Source of the DNA: JBAXTZ01 sp037129925
GTDB lineage: Bacteria > Bacillota > Negativicutes > JBAXTZ01
Length of the DNA: 64,000 nt
NCBI GenBank assembly: GCA_037129925.1
Contig: JBAXTZ010000008.1
Coordinates: 1-64,000 of the forward strand
Direction of reading: 5' to 3'
Notes under the pieces: model-generated
Told to the model about the DNA's origin: nothing
Database searches by the model: none
The model's input: only the letters and a program-made list of their open reading frames with translations
Program-made: the position numbers and the translations under genes
Part shown: positions 61,361 to 64,000 of the stretch, in pieces
Layout of the letters: each line of letters begins with the position of its first letter
Numbering within the stretch: position 1 is the stretch's first letter

Positions 61361-62617
61361 TTAATACAAACGTTTCAGACTGCTTCCGCTATAGTAATGC
61401 TGTAGAATCTCCGGGTATTTAGCCGCCATTCCACCGTCTTTTTTCGCCTCGGCCATTTGCTTGGCTCCCCATTGCGACATGCCAATACCGTGCCCCCAGC
61501 CTCGGCCGTTAAAAATAATCTTTCCGGCGGAAATCTTGATTTCAAACAGTGTGCTCCGCAAATCAAACATTCGGCGCATTTCGCTACCGGATAATTCAAC
61601 GGTGTTGTCATGCCCGATTATCGCTAATAGCTTAACACGTCCGCTCGTACTCCGGTCACCAGAATAATTATCTCTGGAAGCATCGTTTAGTGGCGACAAC
61701 AATACTTCCTCAACTGCGCCGCATTTTATGCCGTTTTTCAACAATGCTGTATCAAAATCAACCAGGGCGATCTGCTTTTCCCAACGGAAATATGGTGATT
61801 GCTCATCGTAATCGACCACCGATTGCAAATATGAACAATTGTTCCCCCACACTTCATAAGACGAAGCCGTCCGACCGCCGCTACTGGCCATAAATAATGT
61901 TTGGGCTACTTTACCGGCTGCAACCACAATTATTCCTCGGGTATCGTCTACCGCTTTACGTCCTTTGCTATCCTCGACGACTTTCCCCAGATAGACTTGG
62001 TCGCTGGTATCTGAAAGCATATCGAAACTCGGGTATTTTTTTTTGGCGGTCAAGTTGAAAACGGCGAAGGAGCGCGCGGCAATCGCCTGAGCTTTGACGG
62101 CCTCCAGCGGCCAAGCGGTCGAAATTTCCGAACCAATAACACTATATAGGTATTTTTCCAATGAGACAATGTTAATAAGATTTAGCGATTTATTATCTTT
62201 ACCACTACAGTCAACGATGAAATCACCGCGAAATTTATGTTTGTCAAAGACCAAAGCCGTCGTTGAATCATCGGCTTTTGTAGAAACCAGCAGACTGGGT
62301 GAGTATTTTTTTCCATTACAAACTAGCATGGAATCGCTACTAACCAAAGTTACTTTTTCATTTGCCGAAAATTTTGCCAAGATTTTTTTTCCCGATGAAT
62401 CCAACAAATAAAATGGCGCATCAGCTGAAAGTTCCAATGATGATTTTTCGATAGCTAATCCAATTTTCACTGTTGTCGTTGCATTCGGCAGAGCAGTCGT
62501 AGCTGTCAATGGTTTAGTTGCATCGCTGGAAAAAAAGCCGGCTTGCGCCGCAAGCGAATGGCAAGTGATAATTATTATCGCTATTAAAACTCTGCCCAAA
62601 ACGAATTTTTTTTTCAC
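61361..62617 (-). CDS. SpoIID/LytB domain protein
   Basis: Exported 418-residue protein with a signal peptide (1-26) and a SpoIID domain: KYLYSVIGSEISTAWPLEAVKAQAIAARSFAVF, ASSGGRTASSYEVWGNNCSYLQSVVD, and the C-terminal GRGWGHGIGMSQWGAKQMAE. SpoIID is a lytic transglycosylase acting on peptidoglycan during engulfment in Bacillus; relatives outside sporulation act as amidase enhancers or wall hydrolases. The N-terminal ~120 residues are a beta domain. It ends 10 nt from the convergent ttcA-like gene with no visible terminator between. Confidence 0.92.
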   Translation of the reverse strand: MKKKFVLGRVLIAIIIITCHSLAAQAGFFSSDATKPLTATTALPNATTTVKIGLAIEKSSLELSADAPFYLLDSSGKKILAKFSANEKVTLVSSDSMLVCNGKKYSPSLLVSTKADDSTTALVFDKHKFRGDFIVDCSGKDNKSLNLINIVSLEKYLYSVIGSEISTAWPLEAVKAQAIAARSFAVFNLTAKKKYPSFDMLSDTSDQVYLGKVVEDSKGRKAVDDTRGIIVVAAGKVAQTLFMASSGGRTASSYEVWGNNCSYLQSVVDYDEQSPYFRWEKQIALVDFDTALLKNGIKCGAVEEVLLSPLNDASRDNYSGDRSTSGRVKLLAIIGHDNTVELSGSEMRRMFDLRSTLFEIKISAGKIIFNGRGWGHGIGMSQWGAKQMAEAKKDGGMAAKYPEILQHYYSGSSLKRLY

Positions 62618-62629
62618 AATTACCTCAGG

Positions 62630-63169
62630 TTATTTCGGACAATAACGTTCTTTCTCGCTATATATGCAGCCACAATATGGTTGACGATAATAACCGCGCT
62701 CGCGGCAAATCGTAACACTTTCTTTCCAACCACTACGAAAGTCTTCATAAAAAAATATTGGTCCGACAGCTTTAGCTGCCTGTTGCGCCTTCACAACCAA
62801 CAAATCATGTTTCTGATATGGACTGACCAATAAAGTGGTGGTGAATTGCTCAAACGAATTTCTTTCGGCATATTCTACAGTCTTTTCCAGCCGCGACGCG
62901 TAACAATATTCGCAACGTTCGCGATAGTTAATGGCAACATTTCGTAAAAACTCTTCCAATTCATAGCCGCCACCGACCATCAAGTCCAAGTTTTCATCAA
63001 TTGCGAACTGCTGCGCGGTCTCCAGCCGGCGCTGATACTCCTTGAATGGATGAATATTGTGATTATAAAAGAAACCGGTCACCGTAAAGCCAAGCTCGCG
63101 CAACCGCTGAAGCGGATATATCGCGCATGGTCCACAACAAATATGTAAGAGGATTTTTTTATCTGCCAT
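62630..63169 (-). CDS. queH: Epoxyqueuosine reductase QueH
   Basis: Last step of queuosine synthesis in tRNA, reducing epoxyqueuosine (the non-cobalamin alternative to QueG). 179 residues with the Cys motifs LLHICCGPCAIYPLQRL, CEYCYASRL and YCGCIYSEKERY, and FFYNHNIHPFKEYQRR of the family (DUF208). The start codon overlaps the ProC-like stop by 1 nt (TAATG). Confidence 0.95.
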   Translation of the reverse strand: MADKKILLHICCGPCAIYPLQRLRELGFTVTGFFYNHNIHPFKEYQRRLETAQQFAIDENLDLMVGGGYELEEFLRNVAINYRERCEYCYASRLEKTVEYAERNSFEQFTTTLLVSPYQKHDLLVVKAQQAAKAVGPIFFYEDFRSGWKESVTICRERGYYRQPYCGCIYSEKERYCPK

Positions 63170-63942
63170 TACTGCTCGCGGACACCGGCAGATATTTCCT
63201 GGGTGCGAGCCAACATTTCGTCGGCCATTTTATTAAATATATCACTGTTTTTTTCCAAATACTGAACTCCGACCTCAGTAATTCCACCTGGTGTGCAAAC
63301 CTGCCTGATAATGTCATAGCGTTCAGTTCGCAAAATCGGCACTAAGTGCTCAATCATATCTAACGCCGTATCAAGTGCTTTTTCACTTTCCAGTCCGGAA
63401 TTCGCGCAAAAGCTCTCAACGTATTGCTTGATAAATTCTGCAAACACTGCTGGCGAGCAACTCATCACACACATATAAGCGTCCATTTCGCGCTCAGTTA
63501 TTGAATATGGTTTTCCGACTAACGCCAATAATTCTTGTACAATATTCTCTTGATCATCGCTTGCAAATTTTCCCCGGACGACCATGATTGGGCCACCGGT
63601 TTTATTAACCATCGAAGGCATAATTCTAAATAATGCTATTTTATCTACTACTTCATAGTAGCTTTGCTGTTCAACTGCCGCGACCGTGCTGATAACTATT
63701 TTGCCTGTGCAGCGCAACTGCCTGAGTACTGATTTTACTCCGTTGGGTTTCACCGCCAAAAAAACAATGTCCGCTTCGCTACTAATAGCTTCTGCCGATT
63801 CAGACTGCGTATAACCGTTCAACAGACATATTTCCGTGAGCTTTATCGCATCCGCATCATAAGCCAAAATGTCGTGAGTTTGGCTCAAGCGTTTTGCATA
63901 CATCGCGCCGACATTTCCCATTCCAATAATCCCGATTTTCAT
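63169..63942 (-). CDS. Pyrroline-5-carboxylate reductase-like protein
   Basis: NAD(P)-dependent oxidoreductase of the ProC/ComER group, 257 residues. The N-terminal Rossmann motif is KIGIIGMGNVGAMYAKRL, followed by DIVFLAVKPNGVKSVL, FRIMPSMVNKTGGPI (ProC proteins typically have RxMPN) and CTPGGITEVGVQYLEK (ProC PGG-T motif). The substitution at MPN (MPS) points to the ComER-like branch, so proline synthesis is uncertain. The ATG at 63942 follows AGGAAGGTG; the longer frame was rejected. Confidence 0.85.
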   Translation of the reverse strand: MKIGIIGMGNVGAMYAKRLSQTHDILAYDADAIKLTEICLLNGYTQSESAEAISSEADIVFLAVKPNGVKSVLRQLRCTGKIVISTVAAVEQQSYYEVVDKIALFRIMPSMVNKTGGPIMVVRGKFASDDQENIVQELLALVGKPYSITEREMDAYMCVMSCSPAVFAEFIKQYVESFCANSGLESEKALDTALDMIEHLVPILRTERYDIIRQVCTPGGITEVGVQYLEKNSDIFNKMADEMLARTQEISAGVREQ

Positions 63943-63964
63943 TAACACCTTCCTGAATATTCTA

Positions 63965-64000
63965 TTATTCGCCAAATAGTGGCGGTTGTTCGCGCTGTTC
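63965..64000 (-). CDS. Possible C-terminal tail of a gene beyond the window
   Basis: On the minus strand the last bases of the window read in one frame as EQREQPPLFGE followed by TAA at 63967-63965, just 22 nt before the ProC-like start. This could be the end of an upstream gene in the same operon. Too short to identify. Confidence 0.3.
   Translation of the reverse strand, partial: EQREQPPLFGE

Noticed and set aside
1..64000. CRISPR arrays, insertion sequences, tRNA/rRNA genes, prophage genes
   Set aside because: No regular repeat arrays, transposase motifs, terminal inverted repeats, cloverleaf sequences or phage structural proteins were found on reading both strands.

Overview
The window looks like the chromosome of a diderm Firmicute, most probably a member of the Negativicutes. 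It combines outer-membrane machinery (BamA, TamB, a TolC-type channel, MlaE/MlaF/MlaD, an AMIN-domain amidase) with genes typical of Firmicutes: RNA polymerase delta subunit, LytR-CpsA-Psr protein, SpoIID-like and SpoIVB-S55-like proteins, TagO/WecA, ComEB, ComF, RecD2, TrmK next to a Nif3-like protein, and AtpZ/AtpI ahead of the ATP synthase operon. The sequence is moderately AT-rich. Nearly every gene lies on the minus strand; the exceptions are one HD-GYP gene and a ydcF-ttcA pair. No rRNA, tRNA, insertion sequence, prophage or CRISPR array was seen. TTG and GTG starts are common, so many starts below were set from the Shine-Dalgarno sequence rather than from the longest frame.

Layout, left to right (transcription mostly runs right to left). 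1-1059: 5' part of an accessory HEPN-domain gene cut by the window edge. 1323-8043: amidase, thiL, tsaE, tsaB, rimI, tsaD, guaA; the tsa genes make tRNA t6A. 8152-23534: envelope block made of mreB, a phosphodiester glycosidase-like protein, a secreted lipoyl-like protein, an S55-peptidase-like protein, mlaE-mlaF-mlaD, tolC, tamB and bamA, with terminators after tolC and bamA. 23637-31244: LCP protein, then a run of HD-domain, PfkB, YhaM-like, Nif3-like and TrmK genes and a large anchored deacetylase-like protein. 31289-39686: pyrG, rpoE (delta), argS, a MATE transporter, two CHASE4 sensor proteins without output domains, and murA. 39802-46931: complete F-type ATP synthase operon (atpZ-I-B-E-F-H-A-G-D-C). 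46987-50218: wecB, tagO/wecA, a tandem MazG-like protein and dCMP deaminase. 50270-50840: a zinc-ribbon gene behind a strong promoter and a roughly 210-nt structured RNA. 51026-64000: HD-GYP protein, comF, recD2, pgi, galU, phosphoglucomutase, L-serine dehydratase subunits, ydcF, ttcA-like, spoIID-like, queH and a ProC-like gene.

Functionally the window is mostly housekeeping and cell-envelope work. MurA, TagO/WecA, WecB, GalU, phosphoglucomutase and Pgi supply wall and glycan precursors. MreB, the LCP protein, the amidase and the SpoIID-like protein act on the wall. BamA, TamB, TolC and MlaDEF build and lipid-load the outer membrane. The observations most worth checking are the structured RNA at 50620-50840, the MlaD with a C-terminal beta-rich domain (a possible trans-envelope lipid bridge), the paired output-less CHASE4 proteins, an enlarged ATP synthase gamma subunit, a HEPN protein at the edge, and an HD-GYP protein with altered metal and ligand positions.
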